Assembly (NCBI GenBank): GCA_013399875.1 | Contig: VXAZ01000981.1 | Location: forward strand, 310,001-374,000 | Source of the DNA: Gymnorhina tibicen | Lineage: Eukaryota > Chordata > Aves > Passeriformes > Artamidae | DNA length: 64,000 bases | Reading direction: 5' to 3' | In this document: one piece after another, positions 39,301 to 52,085 of the stretch | Layout: the number at the start of each line of letters is the position of its first letter | How positions within the stretch are numbered: the stretch's first letter is position 1 | The notes under the pieces: model-generated | Databases searched by the model: none | What the model saw: only the letters and a program-made list of their open reading frames with translations | What the model was told of the DNA's origin: nothing | Program-made: the position numbers and the translations under genes

Positions 39301-42300
39301 AGAGGTAGATTAATGGTGATACTTTACCACAGGAAAAGAGAGGGAGCAGCTTCTCTCTTCTAAAAAATTTATTTTGTGCAGCAGAACACAGTAGAGATAC
39401 ACAGCAACACCAGCTTGGCACCTCATTAGCAATCTTGACCACTTGTATGTCAAGAAATGGAGTCTAAAGGATATCAGCACCAAGCAAGAAATTCCAACTA
39501 TAGGATCTGCCAACTGCAGAAAACAAATGGTGCCTGCTCAGGCCAAGCACCATTTCCTATTTAATTTATTTATATTTTCCCCCACATGCAGGATGCTGTC
39601 CAGAATTTTGGTCTATTTTTTCTTATTTTTCTTAATAAAGAATCAGAACAACCCCACTACTGCACAACACAAGTAAGAAAGATGGGGGACATGAAAAAAT
39701 CTAAAAGAATATAGAATTCATCAGTCTGAAATTTTATCTGTGTATTACTCTGTATAAAATTCAGGTCTACCATGCTATAAATCTGCTTCAGCTCTTTGTT
39801 TGAACAGATTGCTTCTCGGAATGATGCAGTGGTAACTATTTTACAGAAGAGTGACTGCTAAATGACATGATCCAAAGTATCCAAGGCCTCTAAAACTATT
39901 TCAAAACTAATTATCTTTAATCTTGTCCTAAAGACACATTAGTGGTTAGTTCCATCCACTGCAATGCTTTCACTATTTTTTCTTACAAAAACCTTCAATT
40001 TTTCCCTTTGTGGTTTTAAACACCTTTTGACCAATCTTTACCAATTCTCTAACAACAGAGAGCTCATAATGATATGATAAGGAAAAATCTAGCTGAAAAT
40101 AATCTAGCATAACTACACACCAATACCAAGCAACAAAAACCAGTATTAAAATCTGCACAATAACTCGACTATTAAAAACATTGTGTAATTGTCACTTTTT
40201 TTCTTTTTTCTTTTAATTCTGCACCCCCCAATACTACAGTGATGCCACTTTGTAGTGCCATAATTCCAAAAAGAGATAAACCCAAAGTATTTTCAACTTC
40301 TAAAATGCTAGGGTGTCTTTCCAGCATGCTTTGTTACAGGCAAGAGCCAGGAGCAAAAGTGAGGCACAGGGAAGCAGATAAAATTGCAAGAGAGGTAAGT
40401 GCATTATTAGCAATAAAAAATGACACAGTCAGTCCTACCATGGGGCACAAGGAGACCCACTGTATGACCTTTTTGTGCTAAAGGCACATAGGAGTGACGA
40501 GAAAAGTATTCCTTGCATAAAAATTTAATGACTAATATCCATGAATGACTAGAAGGAAATGCTGAGTTTCCCTGAAGATTTCAGCAAGGTTTCTCTGCCT
40601 CTATGGAAAAGCCTTTATACAATGTAATAAGGATGAAACCAGCATCTTAATAAGGGCAGTTGAGGCTGTTTGTTTATGCAATTCTATAAGAAAGACACAG
40701 TCTTTCCTGAGGTTAAAGATGTTTGCATGATGCCATTTTAAAAGTCTGTATTAGTTCTCTGCCCCTATATAAAGGTTGTCAGAAAGGTTATTAAGAATGT
40801 TTCAGTGCAGTTTAAGTTCTGCAGTGAAGTTCTTGTTCAGCCTCAATCTTCCGCAGACAGACTGGTCCCTCAGGATTTCCGTATTGCTTTAAGTGAAGCA
40901 TAAAGACCAAGAAAAGAAGCTGGAGCTCACAAATCAAAATGGTGGGTAATGAAGTTAGTGACCCGGTCACACATCAATCACTAACAGACTGGGATTTGGA
41001 GGATTTCCTCCAATGGTGGAAAGATTAAAAATACAGCATATTCTCTCAACTGGATGTTTGTTTCTCAAAAGACAGTGAGAGTACTCTTTTAGTATGTAGT
41101 TATTATTATCTTTTAGGTTAAGAATCCCATTTTGTCTCAGCATGAATAGCTTTATTAAATGAAGAAGGGATAATCACTCTACAAAAGTTAACACAAATCT
41201 GCTCCTCACTGAAAGATACGCACACCTAAATTTCAATGAGCACAATTTTTTTGTCATTTAGAAGACATAAATGAAGCCGTTTTTAAGGCACACAAAAAAA
41301 ATCTCCAACTGTTGCAAAGAATCTTTGCCTCTGCACCTGTTCAAACAATTGTATTACAAGATTAATTTTGACTTCTTTCAGTAATCTAAAAAAACTTATA
41401 AATGCTGGGAAACCCCTGCATTTAGAACATGTAGAAACTCGATGATGTTTCTAACTGCTGAGATATGCAGATGAAAAACCCAAGATAAATATAAAACATT
41501 CTTAGACACATCCCTTCCAGGCACAGCTTGTGGTTCAAAAAAATTTTTAAAAATGAAATAAATGCAACCTAATGATTTGGATATTGCTACACCAACAAAA
41601 CCTTGCATACGTCTTTGCATTAATTTTTCTTCTGTTTCAAGACAGTTAGCCAGCATGACAACTAAAACTTTACTTAATAGATCCAAAAATATTACAAATT
41701 AACCTGTGTGGAGATACTTTTCACTTACAGCCTGTAATATTGTATTGTGATTGATTACATATTCAGTGCCTGTTATTTTTAACATTCAAACAATTATACT
41801 TTTATTAAGATAGGTCTTGAATTAAGTCCCAACAGCAGATACTTTCCTCAACATTCTATCATATTCTTCCAAGACAAGCTACAACAACTAATGCTTATTC
41901 AAGAAAACAAGTGCTGATCAGTAATTTCTGGATTCAAATTATGCACTCAACCATTTTGATGGAAGAAAAATACACAGTCACATCACTTGAACATTTTGAA
42001 ACAAATTCAAAGATTCCATAAACTCTGAAAACCTTCCACATCTATCCTCTTTTTTTCTTCCTTTTTCCACCGCTGTTTTCCCCTGCTGGAATGTCTCGAA
42101 AATATTTTTATACTACAAATATCATTAAAAGCTAAGGTTTTGTTGTTATGAGACCACCAGCAAACGCCAACACATAATATGACAAAATGGTTGCCTTCAT
42201 TCTCCAAAGTTAACATTAAACGACTACCAGTTCAGAAATTAACCCAAAAGCCATCCTGAAGAAAGTTCTTGCTTATGCTTTATATAGTTGTTTTTAACAA

Positions 42301-42606
42301 TTATATCTAAAGCAATAAAGATTCCTTTCTTTGTTAATATGTAGATGCAGAGAAAATTGGGGAGGCTATAAGGACACACTGTTCTAAAATTTCCCTTTAT
42401 ACTCTCATTTTTGCTTTTAAATTACATTGAAGCTTAATCCTTCTTCAATTAATGTGGCAACATTCATATCAGATCCAGAGTACTTACAGCGTATACTAAA
42501 AAAATCCACACCAAAAAAAAGACAAAAAAGAAAAAAAAAATCAAAAAACCCCAACCATAAGTTCTACCACGACAGTAATTTCTCATTAGTAATGAACAGC
42601 AATTAC
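36353..42606 (-). other. ARAP2: ARAP2 intron between exons 2 and 3
   Basis: AT-rich intron. It holds a 30-bp tandem duplication at 37131-37190 and an A/C-rich patch near 38195-38265. No gene or transposon was recognised. Confidence 0.75.
37131..37190. repeat. 30-bp tandem duplication, two copies
   Basis: Copies at 37131-37160 and 37161-37190 share 26 of 30 bases around the core GGTCTTTTCA. It is a local duplication in an ARAP2 intron. Confidence 0.9.
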
Positions 42607-43469
42607 CTTGAAGAAGCTTGAACTTTACTTGATTCGGGAATTTCTGGTACAGGTCGATGCCTTAAGATAAAAGATCGGCTTGCTCTTGGAAATACTTTCA
42701 TGCAGTTTAGCGTACAGGAATCGTACAAGTCATTGTCTATCATTTCTCCTTTAAACTTATAGAATGGAGAATCTGGCTTACTATCAGATAAATCACCCTC
42801 ATCTGCAAACCTCTGATGTTTGTTTTCCTTGCATTTTGTCTCGCATGAACGGACAAATGAAGGAGGATCACGAAACACCAAAGGGCCAGTCAAGTGCTCA
42901 TCAGCTTGGTATGCAGCAGCTTCTGTCAGTGATGCATCTGGCTGAGTATTCGTCTTGATACTTCTGCTTTGACTGACAGCTTTTAGTATGCTGTCTGAAT
43001 TCTGGTATAAACTGGAAAAATCCAAATTTGTAAAGTTATCGTCATTTGCCTCCATTGAGTTTTGCTCTGCAAGTTCAAACTTTTCCTTATTAACGTAAGA
43101 TTTTTTAAGAAGTTGTTCTGATGATGTTGCAGGTATCAAGCCAGTCCCATCTACACTTGAATTGCTTACAGGAGACTCCTGATCTGAGGATGAATGTTGC
43201 TTCTCTTCTAAGCCTTTCAAATCTGTGAATTTTAGATTTTCACGGAAAAGAGAATTTCCTTGAATTTTCGAAACACTGTCTAACTGCTTAAGAATCCTTC
43301 TACGATGCCCGGTAGGCAACACTCCCATTTGCTGAAGCACACTGTTATTTATTCCCACACAATCTGTCACAATGTTATAGCCATGTTTTTTAAAGTTAGG
43401 AAGATACTGCGCAAGGTTAATGCTGACCAAAAATTCTTCAATATCAGTGCCATTGCCTGTGGATGACAT
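42607..43469 (-). CDS. ARAP2: ARAP2 coding exon 2: start codon, SAM domain, linker
   Basis: This segment codes for residues 1-287 plus two bases of codon 288. The start at 43469 (protein MSSTGNGTDIEEFL) is chosen because human ARAP2 also begins MSS shortly before the SAM domain; -3 is G. The SAM domain spans about residues 8-68, with the family pattern SINLAQYLPNF, then INNSVLQQMGV and the closing GHRRRILKQL. SAM domains mediate protein-protein contact; in ARAP family members they pair with the SAM of the lipid phosphatase SHIP2. The rest is a Ser/Asn-rich, poorly conserved linker that ends in the conserved blocks SPFYKFKGEMIDNDLY and SRSFILRHRPVPEIP. The donor AAG|GTAATT follows. No frameshift or stop interrupts it. 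Confidence 0.95.
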
Positions 43470-43628
43470 GACTTCATTCCGTATATTGCCCCACACAGTC
43501 ATGTAGAAATAGTCAGGTTGCATGCATGTTCACTAGCAAGAAAACTCTCTTAAATTCGGTGTCCACCAGCCGGCAGAAAATATCCGTTTCTTCAAGTTTC
43601 TTCAGTTCAAACTGATTCTTTTTAAAGA
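43470..43628 (-). other. ARAP2: ARAP2 exon 2, 5' untranslated part
   Basis: The acceptor reads ATATCTTTGCAG, so the exon begins at 43628. Before the chosen ATG there is an ATG at 43527 followed after four codons by TGA (uORF, ending 43513). A second ATG at 43523 is in frame with the main protein and would add 18 residues (MQPDYFYMTVWGNIRNEV). An in-frame TGA lies just before it, so nothing further upstream can extend that frame. The other end of the UTR is exon 1. Confidence 0.75.
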
Positions 43629-46232
43629 CTGCAAAGATATGGAAAATAAAAAGGACATCAGAAAAATTCTCACCTGAACCTCACAATTATCTTAAATAAA
43701 ACTGTGAAAGACTCCCTGTCACTTGAACAGTAATATTTTTTGTTTGTATATGAAGATTTCAACAAGGGTAAACCCATCCTTTTATCTTAGCCTATACCAA
43801 GAAAATAGCAAAATCAAAGTCTCAGCACAAGTAATACAGACTTATTCCTACACATATTCCTAGCACCTAAACATTAAGATGAACAGTTAAGAGATGAACC
43901 ACTTATCTTCACACACACTCTTATTACATAGTACTTGGATATCAGGAAGAGAAAGAGCTACCCAAAACCAGAACTGGAACCTAAAGTTTTCCTATTTCCA
44001 CACTAGCACCAATTAACTATAGAACAGGGCTTCTACTCCCTTATCTTCTAATCTCAAAATCCTTTTAGCATAGAAACACACTTGCAGTGGAACAAAGGAA
44101 AAATTACTGTCTAGAGCATTCTACGTGAACTGCGCATTCAAGCCCTCTTCAACTGAGAATCCAACTGAACAACTACTGTTGTCAATAAAATGGTTTGCAA
44201 CAGTAGATCCAGCCCTTCAAACAAACTGTCATGCAGGAACACAGGAAACAGGTAACCACCAGCATCTCAACTCTGACAAGGAAGCATTTTTTCCTTGGCC
44301 AGAAACAGAAGAGGCATGACCCCATAGGCAAGTTCTGGCTGTCCATGAGTTTTTCCTTAGTATTTTCCAACTCAGCTCTTACACTCTCCAAATTCCATCT
44401 ATTTGAGTTATTCTTTCTCTCAGGGCCATATCTAAATTCACAATTTACAAAATCCAGACGCTACTGTTCTGAAGGTCTTTGGAAGAGCCTAAAATCATAT
44501 TTCTTCAAAGAAGGTTTAACATCAGCAACACTCAACAGGTTTTTTCACCTCTCTCTTTCTGTATAAAGAGTAATTTGGCCTTAGGGAAACCTGCTGACTA
44601 GTAGCTGTCCTGGCATGCAGGTACTAGCCTTAAGCACCCTGGAAAAGAAAGAATAGCTTCAGTGGAAGAGCATTAAGACTCAAGCAGCAATCAGAAAGAG
44701 GAGAAATCTTATGCCCAGAATTTATCCATGGTAATAGGCACTGATACATAATTCTTCAAAGTATTTAATGACAAAAAATGAAGTACCTATGATCTAGAAT
44801 TGAAGCTTAAAAGATTGCCTGCATTTTTACTGTATCAATTCCTAAATAAAGAATAAACCCTCTTCCTATTAAGATTCCTCCAATGTGTTTTGAATATCTA
44901 AGTCATTATTCAGAAAGGTAGAAATAAATAAATAGATAGATAAATCTTTATGCCCCTCCTGATTACCCAAAGCCACACACAGATAAATCTAAATTTAAAA
45001 TAATGTACTGCTGAAGCACAACTGTTATCACTGCTATTGGCGATTGTACTTTATTATGATTATGAAATAAATTATTAAATAACTACCTCAATCACTAGAA
45101 GTCTTTTCTTGCAAAATTTTGTAAATATCTTCATTACTCCCACACTTTCATAAAGTGGTAAGCAAGACCAAGGAAAAAACTTGGACTCTTCATACTTACA
45201 CCACATAAACATGTATGTGATATAATAATAAGAAAAAAGGAGATGAGCAAACCTACGTTTTTCTGGGAGATGTAAAAATCAACATAGTATACTTACTATA
45301 AATGTTCCATTATTTAAAATAAGTCATTGGATTCTCTCTAGTCTCTAACTTCATTTTTGTGGAAATATTTTTATCAGCTTTGATCACTACCCACAAGTCT
45401 GAGAAGTGACTTATTATCTTGAATATTAAATTGATACAATTAAAACCTTTTAGAGAGAGAAATCTATAGGTCAATCAGATACCAGCCTCTCAAGAGAGAT
45501 TAACTTTATTAGGGAGTTAACCCTCAATTAAAGATTCCCAAGTCATTTAAATTCAAAAAGCCTTGGATTGGTCTAAACTGATTAACAATCCACGTTCATA
45601 TTTATGTTTGTCCCATCCCAACCTGCATGCTTATATAACCTCTCATCATTCCTTTAAAACTTGAAAACTCAGCGTTTCCTCAGAATTTTCACAGCAGCCT
45701 CTAGTCATAAAGGATAAAATTCAACAGTATGGCCTCCACCCATCTCTAAACCCTGGAAAATGTAAATGTAAACACATAGTCTCTTAATAAGTTGAATATA
45801 TATTCTCAGATTCTGAGTACAGAATAAAATTAAAATTAGTACAAAAATTACTTACTGGTAAAAAAGTATCAGACAGATACTCTTTGGGCCAGAAAATAGT
45901 CTTTCAGGTACCAAATAATTAATTAAAAAACACAATCAAATGGACAAACAAGCAAACAAAAACAACAACAATCAAACCACACACATATTCAAGTATATAA
46001 AAACCCTACAGTGTTAGCATATCAGTCTAAGGCTTTTAAAGTTGCAGTTGCAGTTGGTTATCTCAGCCATTTCCACCTTCCTTGACAGTTCTGGGTTTCA
46101 TGGTAGCATCTGGGTATTTTTTCGCTAAGGTGTTAGTGTTCATTTTCAGACAGTATCATCTTCTCAACCTCCCCACTTTTCATAATAACAAAAAATACAC
46201 CTAGAAAAGTAGCTTTAACTATATATTTATAA

Positions 46233-46271
46233 ATGAATATATATATGTTTCATATAAACATATATATTCAT
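46233..46271. repeat. AT-rich inverted repeat (hairpin)
   Basis: The left arm ATGAATATATATATGTTT and the right arm AAACATATATATTCAT are reverse complements apart from one extra TA step, with a 5-bp loop CATAT. Confidence 0.85.
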
Positions 46272-49200
46272 ACCCACACACTCTCTCTTCTCTACGTTAA
46301 TACTGTTTTTTCTACGTGCAATAGCTTTGCCTACACCTTATTCTGGAACACCTCCAAGAGTTGCCACTTCAGGAAATCAAATAGCCACGTATTATCAGCT
46401 ATTTGGATTCTAACCCATCTCTGTATAAACCACATACCAGCGCAAAGGGTTACCTAGCAGGGAACATAATTTGCTTCCAAATCTGTAAGAATGATTATGT
46501 TTCGCTGTGTATTTTATGAACAAAGCATGTCGCAGAGGAAGGGAGGAGCTGCTTGCTGAGAAGACATTTTGACCACAAAATGCCAGCCATGCTGGAAGAC
46601 AACGTTCAAGCCACTTTCTGTTTCTGTAGTTGTCTATGGCAGAAGCTGTCAGTGCATCCATCAAGATTTATGAAGACATGCCTAGATCTGGCCTAGCTAC
46701 ACAACGGGTTAAATACCAGTAAAATCACATATTACTTTTTGAGTCTAAGCAAAGGGTTGTACTGACAACTGGTTTGGTTTTACTACTTACAGAAAGATTA
46801 ACATAACAAACAGCTAAACAAATCTACATGCACTGGTGAATGTTTTGCAGGCCAGAACATAAATACGGAATCACTTCTTAAAATATTTTATGAGGTTTGA
46901 ACTCAAGAAGTATAAAGAAGTACAAAACTCAAGGACCACCTTATTCAACACATCAATCTGTTTTGATATGATTATTATAAATTTAAAAAATAATTTAATC
47001 TCCTCCTTAGCTTTGATTGCAAAATTAGTCATAATAAACTCTAAAGAAGGTACAGTAGTAGAATTATGTGCATATATATGGCATATACACATTTGTACCA
47101 ACACATTCATTCTCTTTCACATCCATAGTTCTACCACTACAAATTTAAGTAAACAACATTAGTGCCCATGGTTGTATACATTCCATAAAACAAATCTTCT
47201 CTCAGAAGCAAGGCATAATAGATTTTTCCTACATAGAAATAAACAGCAAAAAACCCCCTAAAAAACCAACAAAGAAAAAAAAATACCACAAGGGGACTTT
47301 GAGCTTGCTTAAATAAAATTGATTCTTGTTGTAATATTATATTCTCCTAAGTAGGGTAACCAAGAAAAAAATCACCATTCCCAATATAGTTACTAAAAAT
47401 AGGAAAATGCTATAATGGTTATACCAAAAAAAAAAAATCAAACTTCTTGGAAGACACCTGACCACTCAGTCTTATCAAAATAGGGATAAAACACTAAACT
47501 GCTATGTGAAAAAAAGCAATACAAGGAAAGCCATTTGGGCTTTTCTTCTAAGAAAAAAGTTTCAGCGGGGAATGATTGCAATGTATGTTGCAAATCCCTT
47601 CTGCAAGCCTTCTATGGGATCATCCACCTTTCTTTCATAGAAGATGTTTCTCACACTTCTTTACAAACTGATTATCAATTTCTTCTTTTTTCCATCTTAT
47701 GGAAGGGACTTAGACAAGGAGTGGCAAAAACACTTAGGGTGGCCTAAGAGTTCTTTTCTTTTACTAAAAGTGACAGCTAAATAGCATCAAAGAAAAATGG
47801 CAACTATAACTCTCAGGACCCTGCCTCACATGGAGGGTAAGCACCTGCACCTAGCATTCTGAAGAGCTGTATCTACTAATTTTAAAATTCTATGATTTTC
47901 AAGTTGAAATTTCTTGAGGACCAGATTGACTGGGAGATAGACAAATCTTTGTTGAAGCAAGCAAGCAATACAAATTTTAATAATGAAATATGTGAACAGT
48001 AGGTTATAGGTGAACACAGAAACACTCAAGTGGCACTAGGGGTTTTTTTTTCCCTTTGTAATATCAATAGAGATACAAGCCTGAAGAAACTGTCAAACCC
48101 TTAGATGTACATCGCAAGATAATCACACTGTGAGCAATCAGTTCAACAAACACAAGCAAGTTCAGGCTTGCTCCCAACTTCTTCTAAACCACATACTAGA
48201 TTAAGATACTAATAAATATGTAAAAAAAAACCAAAAAACCCAGAAAACAACAAAAAAACAAAACCAACCACACCAAAATAAAACAGTACAACAGGTCTTA
48301 CCATGGAGCAGAATGAAATCTGCAAGTAGTGAATTTCATCTTCGCATTGTAATTGACTCCATACAAACTGACAAGATTAACATAGAAAACACTGTAGATT
48401 AAAGATCTTTTCCAAAACCTATATTATACAATCAGCATCTCTGTTGCATTGAAAAGAAAATATATATATACTGATTGCAACAATTCCGATTGAACTGTTG
48501 CCTTTACCAACACAAGGAAGTTACAAAGCATAGGTCAACCTAATGGATAATTACAAAACAGCTTTAATCACATCCTCTGTCAAACTGTTTCTTTGTTTGC
48601 CTTTTTTTTTTTTTTTTTTAATTTCAGAACACTTGCCTTCTAGAAAAAGGTTCAGCAACCTTCGTTACCTCGGAGTCAAACCTCATACTGCAAGAAATTC
48701 CAGTGGAACAACTTGCAGAGTCGCTGGAGTAAGGAACTACATGGCATGAATAAGCAAACTGAAGGTAGAATTGGAACATTGGGAAGTCGCTGTGGCAACA
48801 CTCGGGTGCTGTACCCTTCACTTCGTATTCGATCCAGGACATCCTACAGCTTCTTTGACTCTCTTAAATTTTCTGATAAAATTTCCAGGTATATAATGGC
48901 AGCTAACATGAGGTCTGTTCATGTCTGACTTCACAAAAACAACTCATAGAGTAAATAAACACACAGTAGTAAAGCACTGTTCTTTAGCATGACATTTACA
49001 TACAAATCGTTAAAACAGCTGGAGCTAGAATGAAAACAGAGAGCAATACACGCCTTATTTTCTGCCTGCCTTCCTGCTAATTCTAGTCCGATCCCAGCTC
49101 CGGTATCTGTCGGAGATCTGGGACATGCCCCGTACCCAGCCACTGTGCACTCTCCGGCAGCTTTCAAGTCAGCGCGCAGCAGCAGCGCGGGGTTCGCTGC

Positions 49201-49298
49201 CGGCAGGACCGGGAGCTGCAGCATCACCCCCGGGAGCGGCCCGGCCTGGCCCGGCCCGGGAGCGGCCCGCGCGGGGCGCAGCGGGGGGGGCGACCCCG

Positions 49299-49319
49299 NN
49301 NNNNNNNNNNNNNNNNNNN
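49299..49319. other. Assembly gap (21 N)
   Basis: Twenty-one unknown bases sit between a G8 run on the left and C-rich runs on the right. The true length is unknown. Such G/C homopolymers are hard to sequence. Confidence 0.99.
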
Positions 49320-49372
49320 GGCAGCCCCCCCCCGAACCCCCGCCCCCCCCGCGCCCGCCGAGCCCGGCTTAC

Positions 49373-49480
49373 CTTTGGCAGAATCCAGCGGGTGACGGGG
49401 ACAGGGAGGCAGAGGGAGGAAGCGCAGAGCTTTAGATTACTTCAGCTTTCAGTTCTCCCTCCGGCTCCCCGCTCTCTCAG
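49373..49480 (-). other. ARAP2: ARAP2 non-coding exon 1 (transcription start not fixed)
   Basis: On the minus strand the sequence reads CTGCCAAAG|GTAAGC, a strong splice donor with last exon base 49373. It lies inside the CpG island that serves as promoter. Joined to exon 2 it removes an intron of about 5.7 kb. The 5' boundary given is arbitrary, since no TATA box or initiator fixes the start site. An in-frame TAA lies near its 5' part. Confidence 0.6.
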
Positions 49481-51680
49481 TTTCTTGCTTTCTTTCTCTT
49501 TCCTTCCTTCCTGCCTGGCTCGCTGCACCCCACCCCACGCCCGCGCTGCTCCCCGGCAGGCCGCGCCCGCGGAGCTCCCTCCCCGCCGCAGGAGGCGGCC
49601 GCACCTGGGCGCGCCGGGAGCGCCCTCCGCGCCCGCGCCGCCGCGCTGCGGCTCAGGGCGTTCTGGCCGGGCCACATATCTCCTGAGGAGTCACTGGGAA
49701 GCCCGCAGGCAGGCTTCGGCTCCGGAGTGCTCTGTACCCCGTGTCCCAGCGCATCGCTTCACGCGCGTCCCGTGTTCCCGAGCCCGAGCTCGGCTGGCGG
49801 CGAGTCTCCCCCCTCCCGCCAGGCTGCCGGGCCAGGGAGCAAAGGGCGTCCCGGCGCCACCTCTGTCACCACGCGGAGCCACTCTGAGGGCAAGCGCTCC
49901 AGCAGCGAGGAAGCAGGACAGCCTGCTAGTAGTGATTCAGCTATGATCACTTGCTTAAAAAAACCTAAAGTTACTAAGCTTTCAGCAATTTCTAAGAATT
50001 CCCCGATTCTTGGAGCTCGCCCGTGTCGGTGAAAAACTGTCACTCAGATGGAACTAGCATTTTGTTACACTAGACTAATTTAATGTAGTCTATTGGTGGA
50101 CATACACATCTTCTTGAAGTGTCAATTCTGATCTTTTCTATTTAAATCCAGTGAGGTTCCAGAGGGCTTGCAGTGTTGCAGGTGAAGTCTGAGGTCTGCC
50201 ACTCTGCGGAAGCAAAACAGAAGCAAAGCTATACTGAGAAAAAGAGGCCAGTTATTAAAGTGCTAATTTAGGAGAACGTAAACCTTGATTCTTTTTAAGA
50301 CTGCTTCCTACACACTAAATATAGCCTTACTAAATAGCCTTACTAGTACCAGGGCTGTTAAAAACTGTTAGTGCCATGGCACTAAATTGAGGTTTCAGGA
50401 TCACAATTTTGAATGCAAACAGCTTTTTCACTCTCCGACTTCCAGTCAGAACTTCCAGATTAGAAGTTTGCAGTTCAGCATTACAGCACCAATTCCACCA
50501 GTGCCCAAGCACTTCTGAAAATCCAGCTGCAAATTCTAAGTATTAGTTATGTAAATACCTGTGTACCAAAAAAATGCAGTTAATTTTACTTTCTAAACTT
50601 TTATAATGCAAGCAAATTTTCGGATTTGCCTTTTTTGACAGTGTAAAGAAACCTATTGTGTTCTTTCTTGTCTTTTTATTAATACTTTCGTAGAGTCTAT
50701 CTCAGACAAGGAATTGCCATTCCCAATTATTTTCAAAGGGGCTGATATGTTTCCAAACCAAGTGAGTGCACAGATGTGATTCAGGTAAGTATACTAACAC
50801 CCTTTTTTGTCATAGCCTTTCTGGATTGTAACCTAATGACTCACAGAGTCATCTGATCACAGATTTGCCTAACATTTCCAGCTAAGCCTAGCTTCCTTTC
50901 AGAACAGTGAGAATGCTAATGAATACTGACTTTGAAAAGGAATTTTAACCACAGTAACTTAAACTATTTGAAAGATTCAGGCCCTGTAAATAACAAAAGA
51001 CCATCCTCCTTTGCAAGGCTTACCTCACCATGCAAAAATTCAGTTAATTAGCAGTTGTGTTGGGCTAGAATTTCTTTTTCCTGCAAGTCTAAGGGTATGG
51101 TCCTTGCTTAATACCCTTGAGCTCTTCTCTCTTCTCTGTCAAGAAATTCCCAAGTCTTTCTGTAAAGCCCACTTTTCTTCCTCTTCCAGGGACCCGTGTG
51201 ATTTACCCATGTCACTGGGCCAGTGGCAGAGACTATAGATAACGGTCCCCTCAGCATTTGTCCTTAAAAACAGGGTGTCAGACTCTCACGTGGAACTCAC
51301 TGAAAGAGACTGCCCTCAGCACATTTATACCTGTGCAGCAGTGGCATCTCCCCGCAGAGCACAACATGACACCGCACCCTGACACATTGTGTCTCAGCCG
51401 GAGTTTTACTTATGTCCTTTCCTTGACCACAATACAGGATCACAAGAACTGAGATAATTTTTTTCAGTAGGTTTTTTTCGGGAGAGGGTGAGGAATGGGA
51501 GAAATAAGCATTAAACGCATACCCAGTTGTGCTTACTTATTTCTGTTTGCATTATGTTCAGACAAATTGCAATATAAAATATCATTTTAAGCCACATTGT
51601 GCTATTAGGGGTTTAGGGGCTTTTCTTGACTTTTTGTGTATGTCTAAATTACATTATCAGTACTGCACAAACCCATAGGA

Positions 51681-51769
51681 TGTTTTATTCTTTGTTAGAA
51701 ATAAAGTAGTGTAATTTAATATATGGTGTTTTACTCTTTGTTAGAAATCAAGCAGCATAATATATAATC
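51681..51769. repeat. 46-bp imperfect tandem duplication
   Basis: TGTTTTATTCTTTGTTAGAA at 51681 recurs as TGTTTTACTCTTTGTTAGAA at 51727, and the similarity continues through AAGTAGTGTAAT / AAGCAGCATAAT. Confidence 0.85.
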
Positions 51770-52085
51770 TTTTAAGGAAGCTCTCAGTCTCTATCTACAG
51801 CATATAGTTCTCTCATGAGCATGGAATGGCAGCTTTCTAACACTACAGTAAAAAAAGAAGTCTTACAAAAATCTGGCAGGAAACTGCATTTACTAATTTT
51901 GGTGTAATTCTGATATGACATAAGGCAGAGTACAACTTGTTGATTGATAAGAGTGAGTTTTGAAAAATCTGCTGATAGGCCTGAATACTGCAGAGATTTT
52001 GTTATCTGATAATTTCCTCTTCTTTTGAGTTTCTATGTTGTTGTCATGAAAAAGTATTAGGTAGGCAGGTTTTTTAGTAGATGAA

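Larger units (their letters stand above)
43629..49372 (-). other. ARAP2: ARAP2 intron 1
   Basis: The intron runs from the GTAAGC donor in the CpG island to the CTTTGCAG acceptor. It contains a hairpin-forming AT repeat (46233-46271), A/C-rich patches near 45950 and 48220-48290, and an 18-T run near 48602. No extra exon could be supported. Confidence 0.65.
15527..49373 (-). other. ARAP2: ARAP2 gene, 5' part (exons 1-9), continues beyond the window
   Basis: ARAP2 is a large cytoplasmic adaptor of about 1,700 residues in human. It binds phosphoinositides through PH domains, has Arf6 GAP activity and acts at focal adhesions and endosomes; its Rho-GAP domain is considered inactive in mammals. This role is family knowledge. 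The sequence shows one non-coding exon and eight coding exons on the minus strand. Their order is 43628-42607, 36352-36282, 35338-35271, 30134-30052, 29250-28894, 25797-25728, 18532-18412 and 15708-15527. Every intron begins GT and ends AG, and the phases 2,1,0,2,2,0,1,0 keep one open frame of 605 codons from the ATG at 43469. The product matches my memory of human ARAP2 in the SAM domain, the RHRPVPEIP motif, the PYGETF motif, the first PH domain and the start of the second. The 3' exons lie before position 1. Confidence 0.95.
49080..49930. promoter_or_regulatory. CpG island, ARAP2 promoter region
   Basis: About 0.85 kb of GC-rich, CpG-rich DNA stands out sharply from AT-rich flanks. It holds long G and C runs around the gap, a minus-strand splice donor at 49372 and many CpG dinucleotides. 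Position before ARAP2 exon 2 and orientation of the donor make it the ARAP2 promoter. The open frames on both strands in it are a side effect of the lack of AT-rich stop codons, not genes. Confidence 0.85.

Noticed and set aside
49125..50043. Long open frames in both directions around 49.1-50.0 kb, the longest 273 codons and spanning the N gap
   Set aside because: They are low-complexity Pro/Ala/Arg/Gly translations of a CpG island. The real signal there is the ARAP2 exon 1 donor on the minus strand.
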